A DNA stretch of 64,000 nt from DATFVJ01 sp963826515 (GTDB lineage Bacteria; Actinomycetota; Actinomycetes; Streptosporangiales; Streptosporangiaceae): assembly GCA_963826515.1 (NCBI GenBank), contig CAWGXI010000002.1, forward strand, positions 310,001-374,000, written 5' to 3'. A program made the position numbers and the translations under genes. This document shows positions 19,011 through 27,722 of this stretch, one piece after another. A model generated the notes under the pieces. The model was not told the origin of the DNA. It saw only the letters and a program-made list of their open reading frames with translations, and made no database searches. How positions within the stretch are numbered: position 1 is the stretch's first letter; every line of letters begins with the position of its first letter.

Positions 19011-20705
19011 CTACGATGACAGCAGCCTCGCTGCGACGAACTGTTCACGGAGCTGCTCGAGCAGCGCCGTGATCGCCTCGGGAGAGATTGCGCTCGTGGG
19101 GGCTGGCTGGCCGGTAACGGCGCGGACTGCGTCGGGGACTCCGGCGCCCGTACGACCGGGATCGCCAAGATTGAGGGGCGTAGCGCTGGCCTTGATGATC
19201 TCGAAGAGGCGATCCACGCGCCCCGCGGTGCCCTTGCCGAAACCGCCGGCGAGATCGGGGTGATGGGCCAGAGCGAGGGCGGCGAGCCCCGTTATGTGCG
19301 GGGTGGCCATCGAAGTGCCGTCCCATGCAGCGAAGCCGTCGGGTGGCACAGAGGAGACGACGGCGACTCCGGGTGCGCACACGTCGACCTCGGGTCCGTG
19401 GCAGCTGAACGTGGCCGAGAAATAGCCCTTGTCGATCGGTCCGTCAGCCGGGACCTGTCGGGCGTGGAAGCTGTCGGCGGGGAACTCGCCGAGTTTGCCG
19501 ATCGCGGCGACGGTCAGAACGTCGGGTGAGACTGCGGGGAACTGCACCGCATCACCGCTGTTACCGGCGGCGACAATGCAGGCGACCCCGGACTGCCGTG
19601 CATGGGCGAGTTTCTGCAGCATTGTGTCGGAGGTTCCTCCGCTGCCCAGACTCATATTGACCACGTCGACTTGCTGCTGGATGCAGTAGTCGAGAGCGTC
19701 GAGCACGGTGCTGAACCTGCCGCCGGGAAATATCCGCAGTTCACGGACGTCCGCGGCCGGCGCGAACCCGCGGATCCCGGTGGCGTTGTCACTGCTACCC
19801 GCGATGACTCCAGAGCAGTGCGATCCGTGTGCAATGACGTCGTTGGTCCACGCGGTGTCGTTAGCGGGGGAGACGGTAAAATCGCGACCGGCCTTGATCT
19901 GCCCGAGGTCAGGATGGCTGGTCGCAGCACCGGAGTCAATAACGGCAACCTTGACCCCGGCACCGTCCAGGCGGGAATCCAGCTGATCCAGTCGCATCGT
20001 TCGCTGGCCCCAGCCGATGAGCTGAGAGCCGGGAAAGCCGGTGAACGTGGCGTCAAGGCGGCGAAGGCGGATGGAGTTGCGTCCGGAGCTGCTGAGCCGG
20101 GGATTATCAATCCAGAGGTCCCAGTAGCCGGTCTGAGGATTGACGAACAGCGCGCGAAGAGTGTCGTCGGTTTCGTTGAGCAGGCTCAGCGAGACCGTCC
20201 CGTCGTCGCCGGTGCGACCCTGCGCCGGAACGCCGGCCCCGTACAGGTAAACCGTCGCCCCTGCCGCTGGGGCGTCGTCAGGACCGGCGACCCGGATCAT
20301 CCAGGTGGCGGTCCCTCCAAACGGCAGGAACGAGCCTGGATCCTGCAGGTCAGGCACCACTGGGGCCGGGGCGGGTACCGGCCGCACCAGCGCGTCCTCC
20401 TCAACCAGAAGCTGCGGGTGAAGCTGATCGAGCTCCTGGGCTCGTTCGTCCGACATCCGGGCGACGATTACTTTCTGCAACGAAGTCGGTGCGTCGGCCA
20501 GCAGGGCGAGTCCGGTCGGCTCGATCGTTCGCATCACTTGGACGGCCGGGTCCTTCGCCAGTTGGTCGAGCACATCGTCGAGCTGCACCGGGGCAAAGCC
20601 GGCCGGCAGCAGCACATCCTTCCGGGTCACGAGGAATTGCTTGTCCCGGGGAGCATTGATAGGCGCCCCGCCTGCGGGACTGGTCATACCTGCGGGACTG
20701 GTCAT
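19011..20705 (-). CDS. Second subtilisin-like (S8) serine peptidase, no signal peptide
   Basis: Starts at ATG 20705, with GGGAG 8 bases upstream; the frame extends to 20744, but that start overlaps the preceding gene. Triad: Asp257 (AVIDSGAATSHPD), His293 (AHGSHCSGVIAG), Ser465 (DGTSMATPHITG). Residues 20-110 resemble a pro-domain-like region (LARMSDERAQELDQLHPQ type). Then comes a beta-rich insert of about 100 residues before the catalytic domain. No signal peptide. The first codons carry an 18-bp duplication (MTSPAG twice). It differs clearly from the neighbouring subtilase in length and in the spacing of the triad, so the pair is not a simple recent duplication. Confidence 0.88.
   Translation of the reverse strand: MTSPAGMTSPAGGAPINAPRDKQFLVTRKDVLLPAGFAPVQLDDVLDQLAKDPAVQVMRTIEPTGLALLADAPTSLQKVIVARMSDERAQELDQLHPQLLVEEDALVRPVPAPAPVVPDLQDPGSFLPFGGTATWMIRVAGPDDAPAAGATVYLYGAGVPAQGRTGDDGTVSLSLLNETDDTLRALFVNPQTGYWDLWIDNPRLSSSGRNSIRLRRLDATFTGFPGSQLIGWGQRTMRLDQLDSRLDGAGVKVAVIDSGAATSHPDLGQIKAGRDFTVSPANDTAWTNDVIAHGSHCSGVIAGSSDNATGIRGFAPAADVRELRIFPGGRFSTVLDALDYCIQQQVDVVNMSLGSGGTSDTMLQKLAHARQSGVACIVAAGNSGDAVQFPAVSPDVLTVAAIGKLGEFPADSFHARQVPADGPIDKGYFSATFSCHGPEVDVCAPGVAVVSSVPPDGFAAWDGTSMATPHITGLAALALAHHPDLAGGFGKGTAGRVDRLFEIIKASATPLNLGDPGRTGAGVPDAVRAVTGQPAPTSAISPEAITALLEQLREQFVAARLLSS
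20668..20705. repeat. 18-bp tandem duplication at the subtilase start
   Basis: Two in-frame copies of ATGACCAGTCCCGCAGG plus one base, each with its own ATG, encode MTSPAGMTSPAG. Either ATG could initiate. Confidence 0.7.
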
Positions 20706-20740
20706 AGCTGTATCTCCCTTGGTCTGCGGTGGCGCGCCGG

Positions 20741-20971
20741 TCAACCGGCCGGGTTGACCGGCGCGTCGGGCTCCACGATCAACTGCCCGCCGAGCGCACC
20801 GCGCAGCAGGTCGGCCCGGGCTTGCGGCATGCGCACCACGATCCGCTCCGGCGCATCCGGCGGACCGGATACCGAGACGAGCTGGAGACCCGGGTCGGCG
20901 ATTACGACCTGAACAAGTGCCCGGACGAGGTCCGGGTGCCCAGCAAGGATGAAGGGCTCGGAGTCAGCCAC
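20741..20971 (-). CDS. Small protein, unknown function (76 aa)
   Basis: Starts at a GTG with GGGAGAG 4 bases upstream. It encodes MADSEPFILAGHPDLVRALV, a short amphipathic helix-strand pattern, and ends in a proline-rich tail (IVEPDAPVNPAG). It lies between the subtilase and the other small gene on the same strand. No recognised domain; its constant place next to an S8 protease suggests an inhibitor, chaperone or targeting partner (inference). Confidence 0.6.
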   Translation of the reverse strand: MADSEPFILAGHPDLVRALVQVVIADPGLQLVSVSGPPDAPERIVVRMPQARADLLRGALGGQLIVEPDAPVNPAG

Positions 20972-20986
20972 ACGCCTCTCCCTCGC

Positions 20987-21226
20987 CTACGGGATCGGAA
21001 GGTCGAGCGAAGTTGTGCGAGCCTGCTGCAGAAGCTGAAAGACAGCAACGCCCTTTTCGAACGCCTGCTGCACGTCATTGCGCCCATACAGCTGTGCTGC
21101 TTCCCGCAAAGACAAGACCGCCGGCAACAGAACAGGATGCGACGCGGCGTTCGCCTTGACGTACTGGTAGAGCAACACAAGAAGCTGAGCGGCCTGCGGC
21201 TGAGTCGCCGCTGTGGGCACCGTCAT
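20987..21226 (-). CDS. Small helical protein, unknown function (79 aa)
   Basis: The ATG at 21226 overlaps the stop of the repeat protein (ATGA), so it is translationally coupled to it. The protein is almost entirely helical by eye (AAQLLVLLYQYVKANAASH, REAAQLYGRNDVQQAFEKG), reminiscent of a single TPR-like or adaptor helical hairpin. Unknown function; the coupling implies a one-to-one partner of the repeat protein. Confidence 0.65.
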   Translation of the reverse strand: MTVPTAATQPQAAQLLVLLYQYVKANAASHPVLLPAVLSLREAAQLYGRNDVQQAFEKGVAVFQLLQQARTTSLDLPIP

Positions 21227-22476
21227 GTGAGCAGCCCGACGGCACCCACGCCGCTCGGGATCCTCGAGAAGGGCACGATGCCGCCGACGGTCTGCCCGAT
21301 GTCGCTGATGGTCTGGCCGGCCTGGCCGCCGATGAGGCCGCCCGCGCCCTTGCTGACTATGGAGATCAGCGATCCCCACAGCCCGGCCGGCACGGCGATG
21401 AGGTCTTCGCCGCCGGGCTTGCCGGCCTGGCCCTGCGGCCCGGCACCGCCCGGGACTACCGAGAAGGGCACGATGCCGCCGACGGTCTGCCCGATGTCGC
21501 TGATGGTCTGGCCGGCCTGGCCGCCGATGAGGCCGCCCGCGCCCTTGCTGACTATGGAGATCAGCGATCCCCACAGCCCGGCCGGCACGGCGATGAGGTC
21601 TTCGCCGCCGGGCTTGCCGGCCTGGCCCTGCGGCCCGGCACCGCCCGGGACTACCGAGAAGGGCACGATGCCGCCGACGGTCTGCCCGATGTCGCTGATG
21701 GTCTGGCCGGCCTGGCCGCCGATGAGGCCGCCCGCGCCCTTGCTGACTATGGAGATCAGCGATCCCCACAGCCCGGCCGGCACGGCGATGAGGTCTTCGC
21801 CGCCGGGCTTGCCGGCCTGGCCCTGCGGCCCGGCACCGCCCGGGACTACCGAGAAGGGCACGATGCCGCCGACGGTCTGCCCGATGTCGCTGATGGTCTG
21901 GCCGGCCTGGCCGCCGATGAGGCCGCCCGCGCCCTTGCTGACTATGGAGATCAGCGATCCCCACAGCCCGGCCGGCACGGCGATGAGGTCTTCGCCGCCG
22001 GGCTTGCCGGCCTGGCCCTGCGGCCCGGCACCGCCCGGGACTACCGAGAAGGGCACGATGCCGCCGACGGTCTGCCCGATGTCGCTGATGGTCTGGCCGG
22101 CCTGGCCGCCGATGAGGCCGCCCGCGCCCTTGCTGACTATGGAGATCAGCGATCCCCACAGCCCGGCCGGCACGGCGATGAGGTCTTCGCCGCCGGGCTT
22201 GCCGGCCTGGCCCTGCGGCCCGGCACCGCCCGGGACTACCGAGAAGGGCACGATGCCGCCGACGGTCTGCCCGATGTCGCTGATGGTCTGGCCGGCCTGG
22301 CCGCCGATGAGGCCGCCCGCGCCCTTGCTGACTATGGAGATCAGCGATCCCCACAGCCCGGCCGGCACGGCGATGAGGTCTTCGCCGCCGGGCTTGCCGG
22401 CCTGGCCCTGCGGCCCGGCACCGTATCCCGCGGACTGGCCACCAAGCATCGAAGTTATGGCTCCTGGTACGCTCAT
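21223..22476 (-). CDS. Protein of six identical 65-residue glycine-zipper repeats
   Basis: 417 residues. After a short leader (MSVPGAITSMLGGQSAGY) the chain is six copies of one 65-residue unit. Each unit has a hydrophilic, collagen-like linker (GAGPQGQAGKPGGEDL) and a hydrophobic, glycine-zipper-rich stretch (LWGSLISIVSKGAGGLIGG, then QAGQTISDIGQTVGGIVPF). No cysteines, no signal peptide. The repetition suggests either a structural/scaffold fibre or a polyprotein from which identical peptides are released. Two proteases in the same operon would fit the second idea, but that is inference. The first gene of the six-gene cluster; GGAAGG precedes the ATG. Confidence 0.8.
   Translation of the reverse strand: MSVPGAITSMLGGQSAGYGAGPQGQAGKPGGEDLIAVPAGLWGSLISIVSKGAGGLIGGQAGQTISDIGQTVGGIVPFSVVPGGAGPQGQAGKPGGEDLIAVPAGLWGSLISIVSKGAGGLIGGQAGQTISDIGQTVGGIVPFSVVPGGAGPQGQAGKPGGEDLIAVPAGLWGSLISIVSKGAGGLIGGQAGQTISDIGQTVGGIVPFSVVPGGAGPQGQAGKPGGEDLIAVPAGLWGSLISIVSKGAGGLIGGQAGQTISDIGQTVGGIVPFSVVPGGAGPQGQAGKPGGEDLIAVPAGLWGSLISIVSKGAGGLIGGQAGQTISDIGQTVGGIVPFSVVPGGAGPQGQAGKPGGEDLIAVPAGLWGSLISIVSKGAGGLIGGQAGQTISDIGQTVGGIVPFSRIPSGVGAVGLLT
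21256..22425. repeat. 195-bp tandem repeat, six copies, apparently identical
   Basis: The marker GCCGGCCTGG recurs at 21421, 21616, 21811, 22006, 22201 and 22396, exactly 195 bp apart. I see no base difference between internal units. Such identity, including third codon positions, indicates very recent expansion or ongoing homogenisation. The array is in frame throughout. Copy number in the assembly may be an underestimate. Confidence 0.92.
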
Positions 22477-23024
22477 ATTGGGCTTCCCTTCCAGTTATTC
22501 TGAGTATTCTGAGACAACTCCAAGCACGCTGACGCTATGTAAACCCTGCTTCTCACGCCGGGGTCCGCGCCTGCCCAACACGCCAGCAACAGAAATTGCC
22601 CTGACCTGGGACGATCAGAGTTGCTGAAATTTTTCTAATCCTGGCCGAGATCAGTTCTGGCATTTGCGCACTCCCTTCAAATCGCCCAAGCCTGCTGAGG
22701 CCACGCAAGGGTGTAAAGAATGGACTGAGCCAACTCTCGGTTCGGCTCGCCTAGCAGCCAAATCTCCCTTCCCCTGGTAGTGCGGACGCTGCATATGAGC
22801 ATCGCTGTCGGAGAGTCACGGTGGTATGTCTATGCGCGTCCTTATTTCCGTGAACGGGTCGTATGCCCCCGCGCCGATATCGAGATCGGAAGCTTGTACG
22901 TCAGCCATCTGGCGGGTGAAAGCGCGAAAGCGCAAACCGGGCAAACTGTGTCAGGCTGAGTCTCGCCGTATGCAGACCCAAAACGAGTGGGCTGACCAAT
23001 CACGCCGGCGGGCACCAAGCGACT
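22477..23024. promoter_or_regulatory. 548-bp intergenic region upstream of the repeat-protein cluster
   Basis: No convincing gene. It is visibly less GC-rich than its surroundings. A perfect 9-bp tandem repeat TATTCTGAG lies at 22496-22504 and 22505-22513, about 20 bp before the ATG of the repeat protein; direct repeats are the usual targets of SARP regulators, and one is encoded just upstream. This is a plausible but untested operator. Confidence 0.4.
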
Positions 23025-23243
23025 TCAGTCTGGCGGCCCGGCCTCGCTTGAGATAACGCCCCGTAGCCAGGCTTGGACGGCACGGACAACTTCCTCCGGG
23101 TCCGCAACAGTACGTGGCGTAGCGGAGCCGGCCATCCAGTCGGAGATCACCGCGATGCGAGCGAGGAACTGGCCATCAGCCTCGACCGAGGCGCGGACGA
23201 CGAAGATACCGATCCGGCGGAAAGGCCTCGCGTCCTCAGGCAT
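23025..23243 (-). CDS. Small protein (72 aa), unknown function
   Basis: Encodes IGIFVVRASVEADGQFLARI followed by DPEEVVRAVQAWLRGVISS. This resembles small actinobacterial proteins with a strand-rich first half and a VxxWL helix at the end that often sit near regulators or S8 peptidases; I cannot name a family. It starts 28 bp after the end of the SARP-like gene and may be cotranscribed with it. Confidence 0.5.
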   Translation of the reverse strand: MPEDARPFRRIGIFVVRASVEADGQFLARIAVISDWMAGSATPRTVADPEEVVRAVQAWLRGVISSEAGPPD

Positions 23244-23270
23244 ATGCCGATCGTCGGACAGCGAGCATCA

Positions 23271-24023
23271 CTAAGGTGTGTGAGATGCGATCAATGGATG
23301 CATGAGCTCATCCATTGCCGTGGTGGGGGCGAGGTTCAGCTCGCGGCGGAGCTTTCGCTGATAATCCTGGTAATGCTGCACCGCAGCTCCCCAGTTGCCC
23401 TCGGCGAGGTACACGCGGATAATGACCCGATGTGCGCTCTCGCGGAACAGCTCGGACCGGGCCGCCACGAGGCCGGCCTCTAGCGCGAGCATATGCTGGC
23501 CGCGGCAGAGTAACACCTCAGCGGCCGCCTCGAGCGCATATAAGCGGAGCTGATCCCAGCGCTCTTGTTCCAAGAGGACCCAGTCGTCGTACCAGCCCGG
23601 AAGCAGACGCATGGACAGCCGGGATACGGTTTCAGCATTCACCGCAGCCACCTCGGCGTCATGGCCGACCGGGGCGCTGATGAGCGCCCGGGCCTCCTTG
23701 GCGACATCCTGCGCGTCCACAGCGACCGTGTTCGCTAAAGCCAGCCGACCCGGTTCAGTCCAGACAACGCCATCGCCAACCTGCCCGCGCACCCGCCACA
23801 GCGCCGTGCGGAAGTTCGCGGCCGCCTGGTGGCGCCGGCTGTCCGGCCACAGCATCTCTGCCGCGTGGACCCGCGTCACCCAAGACTCTTCAAGGGCCAG
23901 GTAGGAAACGAGGCGCTGCGCACCTAGCGGAAGCTCCACCACGCGATCATGAGACCGCATCCTGAATCCACCCATTAGGTTGACTCTGCATCCAGAGGTG
24001 GTCGCACTGTCGGGACTCCCCAT
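23271..24023 (-). CDS. SARP/BTAD-type transcriptional regulator
   Basis: 250 residues: an OmpR-like winged helix at the N-terminus (LMGGFRMRSHDRVVELPLGA, EMLWPDSRRHQAAANFRTAL) followed by a bacterial transcriptional activator (BTAD) domain of helical repeats (HMLALEAGLVAARSELFRES, VIIRVYLAEGNWGAAVQHYQ). Small SARPs usually activate adjacent clusters by binding direct repeats. The ATG has GGGGGAG 6 bases upstream. It lies upstream of, and on the same strand as, the repeat-protein/subtilase cluster, so it is the likely activator of that cluster. Confidence 0.85.
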   Translation of the reverse strand: MGSPDSATTSGCRVNLMGGFRMRSHDRVVELPLGAQRLVSYLALEESWVTRVHAAEMLWPDSRRHQAAANFRTALWRVRGQVGDGVVWTEPGRLALANTVAVDAQDVAKEARALISAPVGHDAEVAAVNAETVSRLSMRLLPGWYDDWVLLEQERWDQLRLYALEAAAEVLLCRGQHMLALEAGLVAARSELFRESAHRVIIRVYLAEGNWGAAVQHYQDYQRKLRRELNLAPTTAMDELMHPLIASHTP

Positions 24024-24164
24024 AGCGATCTCCCCCAGTGATGGTCTTCCGCTATAGACGGTAACGAGGAGGGCGTCACGTTGATGTCCTCTCGTCCGCC
24101 TAAGGAAAGCCCAAAGGGCGCATATGTCGGCGGTCTGCAGACGATGTGTGGATCATCTGGAGAT

Positions 24165-24193
24165 TCCCTCCACCTCCACCTCCACCTGGCCCA
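24165..24193. repeat. 6-bp microsatellite
   Basis: Four to five copies of CCTCCA in the gap upstream of the SARP gene. Confidence 0.7.
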
Positions 24194-24259
24194 CATCACG
24201 GCTTCAGCCGAAGCGCAACAATGCCGGTGAGTTAAGGCGTTTGCGCAGGTAGGGGCATC

Positions 24260-26750
24260 AGGGCTCCTGACATAGGGAGATCGTTTATGCAGTGTGTTCT
24301 TTGACTTCGTACCGCAGGGTGAGGCCGGTGCCGGGGTACTTGGTGGCGGTGGCGGTGAGCTGCTTGCAGAGGGCGGCGAGGGCGCGGGTGCGGCGGGGCG
24401 CGGAGAGCGGGTCCAGGCGGACGGTGAGGGTGGCGTCTGCGGGGATGATGTCGGCGCTGGTGGTGAAGGCTTCGCGGATCAGGGCGTACGCTTCGTCGTC
24501 TGCGCGGGCGTAGGCGCCGTTCAGCGCGCGGGCCAGGATGGTCTCGGCATTGCAGGCGGCCATCCGGATGGCGTGGGTGATCAGCTTGGTCTCGGTGTCC
24601 AGCCGGACCAGGTCCGGGTTGTGCTGCGGCAGCGGGATCTTCGCGGGGATGGCCTTGGCGGTCGCCTGGGCGTCCTCGAGCCGCTGGCGGGCTGCGGCGA
24701 CAGGGGCGTCGAGCCTGGCGAGCTGCTGGTTGGTGATGAGGGTTTCCTGGCCGGGGGCGGGGGTGCGCATTCTGGTGAGCCTGGCGTCGCGGGCGGCCTG
24801 GGCTGCGGCGAGGTCCTTCCTGGCGGTCTTGACGGCGGCGGCGGCTTTCTTCTTGGCCGGGTTGGGGACCTTGCGGCCGGGGTCCTCGGCGGTGACGGCG
24901 TAGGTGTCCAGGGCGTCGAGGGCGAAGTGGGCCCGGCCATAGCGGAAGTAGTTCTCCTCCCGCCACCGGGAGCCCATCCCGTAGACCGCGGCGGCGGGCG
25001 GCATGTCAGCGGCCTGGCGGGTGGTCAGGATCCGGACCTGCCGGCCTTTGTCCAGGCGGGTGACCTGCCGCAGGGTGAGCACGCGTCCTTTGTGCGTGCC
25101 GCTGGTGACGGTGATGTCCGCGGTGCCGTCGGCCAGCTCGTAGCGGTGCTCGCGGCCGTCCTCGCCGGCGTGGACGGCGGTGGTGAACGCGTCCGCGGGC
25201 AGGTCGGGGGTGTCTTGCCCGGGGCTGGCCTTGCGGTAGGTGAGCAGGCCGAACCTGGCGTCGGTGATCTCGGCGAACAGGTCCGGGGACCAGCCGCCCC
25301 GGTCAAAGCACAATATGGGCTTGCGGTCTTCCCCGGTGATCTGGCGCAGCTTGGGCAGCAGCTCCTTGATCTGCCCGGCCAGCGAGGTGGACGGCTCGGC
25401 CATGACGACCAGCAGCGGGTCCCCGGCCCGGTCGGTGACCCAGGTCTCCTCAGTCGCCGGGCCGGGGAACTTCAGCCGGGCCACGTGCATCTTCTGTATC
25501 TCCCGGGTGCCGAAGTACGCCCTGGTGTGCCCGTCGATGTAGAGGAACCCGAGGTCGTCCGGGCTGGCCGCCGCGCGGCGCTGCGCGATGGTCATCTGCA
25601 GGTCCGCGGCCTTGCCGGCGGCGGCGAGCCCGGCGAGCTTGCGGCGGACCGTCTTGACTTCCGGTGCCCGGTCCAGGCCCAGGATCCGGCCCATCGCCGG
25701 CGGGGGGATCCGGGTGGCGCCCTCGGCGCGGGGCTCGCGCAGCAGCGCCTGCAGCACCAGGTGGACCAGCACCGTGTCCAGGCTGTACCCGTCGCGGAGC
25801 CGCCCGTAGACCTGGCGGGCGCAGGCCACCAGCCCGGTGTCAGCCAGCGCGGGCAGGGCGGTCAGCAGCCCGGCCAGCTGGTACCGGGCCCCCGGCGTGA
25901 ACACTGGGGCGGCGCCCTCGCCCAGCAGCCCGGACCGGGCCAGGACCCGCTCCCCGTCCCGCCGCACCGGGTCCGGCAGCACCGGCAGCATCACGCCGGC
26001 GGCGGCGTCCTGATCCGCGGGATCCTCAGCGGCGTCACAGGCGGCGCTGCCGTGATCCGCGGTCCCGGCGGTGTCCTCAGTGTCCTGGCCTGCGGCGTCA
26101 GTGTCCTGGCCTGCGGTGTCCTCGGCGGGCTGGCGTTCTTCGCGGGCCGGGAAGCGTCCCAGGGCGGTGCGGACCGCGAACACCGAGACGCCGCACTGGC
26201 GCGCGATCGCCTGCAGGACCAGGCCCTGTGCGTCCAGGTCCTGGATCGTCGCAGTCAGCTCCGGGGTGAGCTTCGCCGGCCCCTTGGGGCCCTTCTTGGC
26301 CGGCAGCAGCCCGGTCAGCCCGTCCTTGCGGAACGCGCTGACCCACCGCCATACCGTCGCCAGGTCAGTGCCGAGCGCGTCAGCGACCTGCTTCTGCGTC
26401 GCGGCTTTCAGCTGGGTCACTTGCACCGCGGCCAGCCGCCGCCCGGCTTCGTCCCCGGCGTCCCAGGTGAAGGTCGCCATGCCGTGCACCCACATCTGGC
26501 CGCCGCCGTCCGGCAAGGTGAGCAGCCCGACGCCCGGGGCAATCTCCACAGCGCCGCCGGGCAGCCACGGCAGTACCGGCTGGATCAGCCTGCTGCCTGC
26601 CATGACGGCCCTCCTCCCGGTCCCGGATACTGCATCTATTTCATTAAATCCGGGCGATCCGGGCAAGGATCGGGACAGGAAATTACGTCGAATTCGCAGC
26701 TCAGAGTGCTTGTTACGATCGGTCAGCAAACCGCAATGTCAGGAGGCCTG
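24260..26750. mobile_element. 2.5-kb insertion sequence
   Basis: Inverted repeats CAGGGCTCCTGACAT (24260-24274) and the complement of CAGGCCTCCTGACAT (26736-26750), one mismatch in 15. They enclose one large transposase gene. No obvious target duplication. The transposase frame is intact. Confidence 0.65.
24285..26603 (-). CDS. Large DDE transposase with N-terminal helix-turn-helix
   Basis: About 772 residues from the ATG at 26603, which has GGAGG upstream. An HTH that reads like a resolvase/Hin-type domain (KQVADALGTDLATVWRWVSA), a second HTH-like part (AIARQCGVSVFAVRTAL), and an acidic low-complexity linker containing tandem repeats (TAGQDTDAAGQDTEDTAG). The catalytic core has candidate acidic residues in LGFLYIDGHTRAY, ILCFDRGGWSPDLF and SRWREENYFRYG. 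The C-terminal quarter has a coiled coil. It matches a class of long actinobacterial transposases; I do not assign an IS family name. Confidence 0.8.
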   Translation of the reverse strand: MAGSRLIQPVLPWLPGGAVEIAPGVGLLTLPDGGGQMWVHGMATFTWDAGDEAGRRLAAVQVTQLKAATQKQVADALGTDLATVWRWVSAFRKDGLTGLLPAKKGPKGPAKLTPELTATIQDLDAQGLVLQAIARQCGVSVFAVRTALGRFPAREERQPAEDTAGQDTDAAGQDTEDTAGTADHGSAACDAAEDPADQDAAAGVMLPVLPDPVRRDGERVLARSGLLGEGAAPVFTPGARYQLAGLLTALPALADTGLVACARQVYGRLRDGYSLDTVLVHLVLQALLREPRAEGATRIPPPAMGRILGLDRAPEVKTVRRKLAGLAAAGKAADLQMTIAQRRAAASPDDLGFLYIDGHTRAYFGTREIQKMHVARLKFPGPATEETWVTDRAGDPLLVVMAEPSTSLAGQIKELLPKLRQITGEDRKPILCFDRGGWSPDLFAEITDARFGLLTYRKASPGQDTPDLPADAFTTAVHAGEDGREHRYELADGTADITVTSGTHKGRVLTLRQVTRLDKGRQVRILTTRQAADMPPAAAVYGMGSRWREENYFRYGRAHFALDALDTYAVTAEDPGRKVPNPAKKKAAAAVKTARKDLAAAQAARDARLTRMRTPAPGQETLITNQQLARLDAPVAAARQRLEDAQATAKAIPAKIPLPQHNPDLVRLDTETKLITHAIRMAACNAETILARALNGAYARADDEAYALIREAFTTSADIIPADATLTVRLDPLSAPRRTRALAALCKQLTATATKYPGTGLTLRYEVKEHTA

Positions 26751-26896
26751 GGCATTCGCGGCCGGGGACGGGGGTTCGCCTTCCGGTGCGGATTGTCGCG
26801 TTCTGATGACGGTCTGGGTGTTCGCCGGGCTGGTGCAACGAAGTTCTCGATAGGACAGCGGTCGACCAAGATCGCATTGCCCTCCGAGGAGCTTCG

Positions 26897-27390
26897 TTGC
26901 TCGCTCAGTCTGTCATGCCCGCGCCCGTGCTCGCGGGTTCCGGCCGTCCGGCGTGCCCGCTTGACCTGGGAGTCTTGACCAGCGAGATCACCCCGGATCT
27001 TGTCGATGAGGTGATCGGGCTGTCGGGCTGCCGTGAGAAGCGGCAGCGGCTGCTACCCGCGCGGACGGTGGTGTACTTCGTGCTCGGGCTGTGCCTGTTC
27101 AGCGGGGCGGACAGCTGCGCTCCGCCAGGGTACCGGTCAGTGATGCGGTGGCTGAGCAACGGGCTGCGGCAGATGCACGGCCTGGCGCTGCCACCAGTTC
27201 GGCGCTGACCAGGGCGCGGCAGAGACTAGGCTCCAAGCCGCTGGAGCTGCTGTTTGACCTGCGGCGCGGGCCGCTGGCCAGCGGGGAGACCGCCGGGGCC
27301 TTCGCGTTCGGGCTGCGGCTGGTGGCCTGGGACGGGACAGGGATAGACGCGGCTGACACCCCGGAGAACGCCCGTGAGTTCGGCGTCACC
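26897..27390 (+). pseudogene. IS4-like transposase, N-terminal remnant
   Basis: Encodes LGVLTSEITPDLVDEVIGLS and KRQRLLPARTVVYFVLGLCL, the IS4-type N-terminal domain. A frameshift at about 27195 leads to SALTRARQRLGSKPLELLFD and LVAWDGTGIDAADTPENARE, the region just before the first catalytic Asp cluster. The similarity stops at about 27385. The DDE core is absent: a truncated relic at the right edge of the island. Confidence 0.75.
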
Positions 27391-27722
27391 GACGGTGCCG
27401 CCAGAACCCGCCGGGACCGTGCGGTCACGGTATGCAGGGGCTATGCTGCTGCACGCGTTCAGCGCGCGGGCAGGCGCTTCGCAGCTGCTAGCCGCCGCGG
27501 CCGGCCAGGCAGACGCCACGGCGGGCGCCCGGTACGGCGACGTGGCGCTGGCGCCCATGAAGTAGGTGGCCAGGCTGGCGCCACCCTCGTATCGCCATCC
27601 GCCGCGGACGAGGGCGAGTTCCCGAAACCGCGGCAAGGCAAGCGCCACGGTCATTGTGGCCAGCTCCTCGCGGACGTCGGAAACACGGTGCAGCTCCGCG
27701 AGCCCGCGGGTCATTGGCGTGA
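27391..27722. other. Unassigned 330-bp stretch with a possible relic
   Basis: No intact gene. On the minus strand, about 27560-27725 reads VSDVREELATMTVALALPRF and WRYEGGASLATYFMGA, which looks like a real protein fragment (faintly like region 2 of an ECF sigma factor), but it has no start or continuation. The rest shows nothing I can support. Confidence 0.35.

Noticed and set aside
21256..22425. CRISPR array
   Set aside because: Units are adjacent, identical and 195 bp, without spacers, and encode protein.
20729..22627. Long plus-strand open frame of 632 residues with six PTVCPMSLMVWPAWPP-type repeats
   Set aside because: Antisense of the in-frame repeat protein; no RBS and an unlikely Pro/Trp/Met composition. 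The minus-strand reading has a start with an RBS and ATGA coupling.
15717..24060. Shared CCGCTATAGACGG near 15717 and 24046 as island att sites
   Set aside because: Only 13 bp, inside other elements' flanks, and without a recombinase junction or duplicated gene end; could be chance or an IS relic.
24294..26978. 894-residue plus-strand open frame
   Set aside because: Exact antisense of the intact transposase; composition is typical high-GC shadow.
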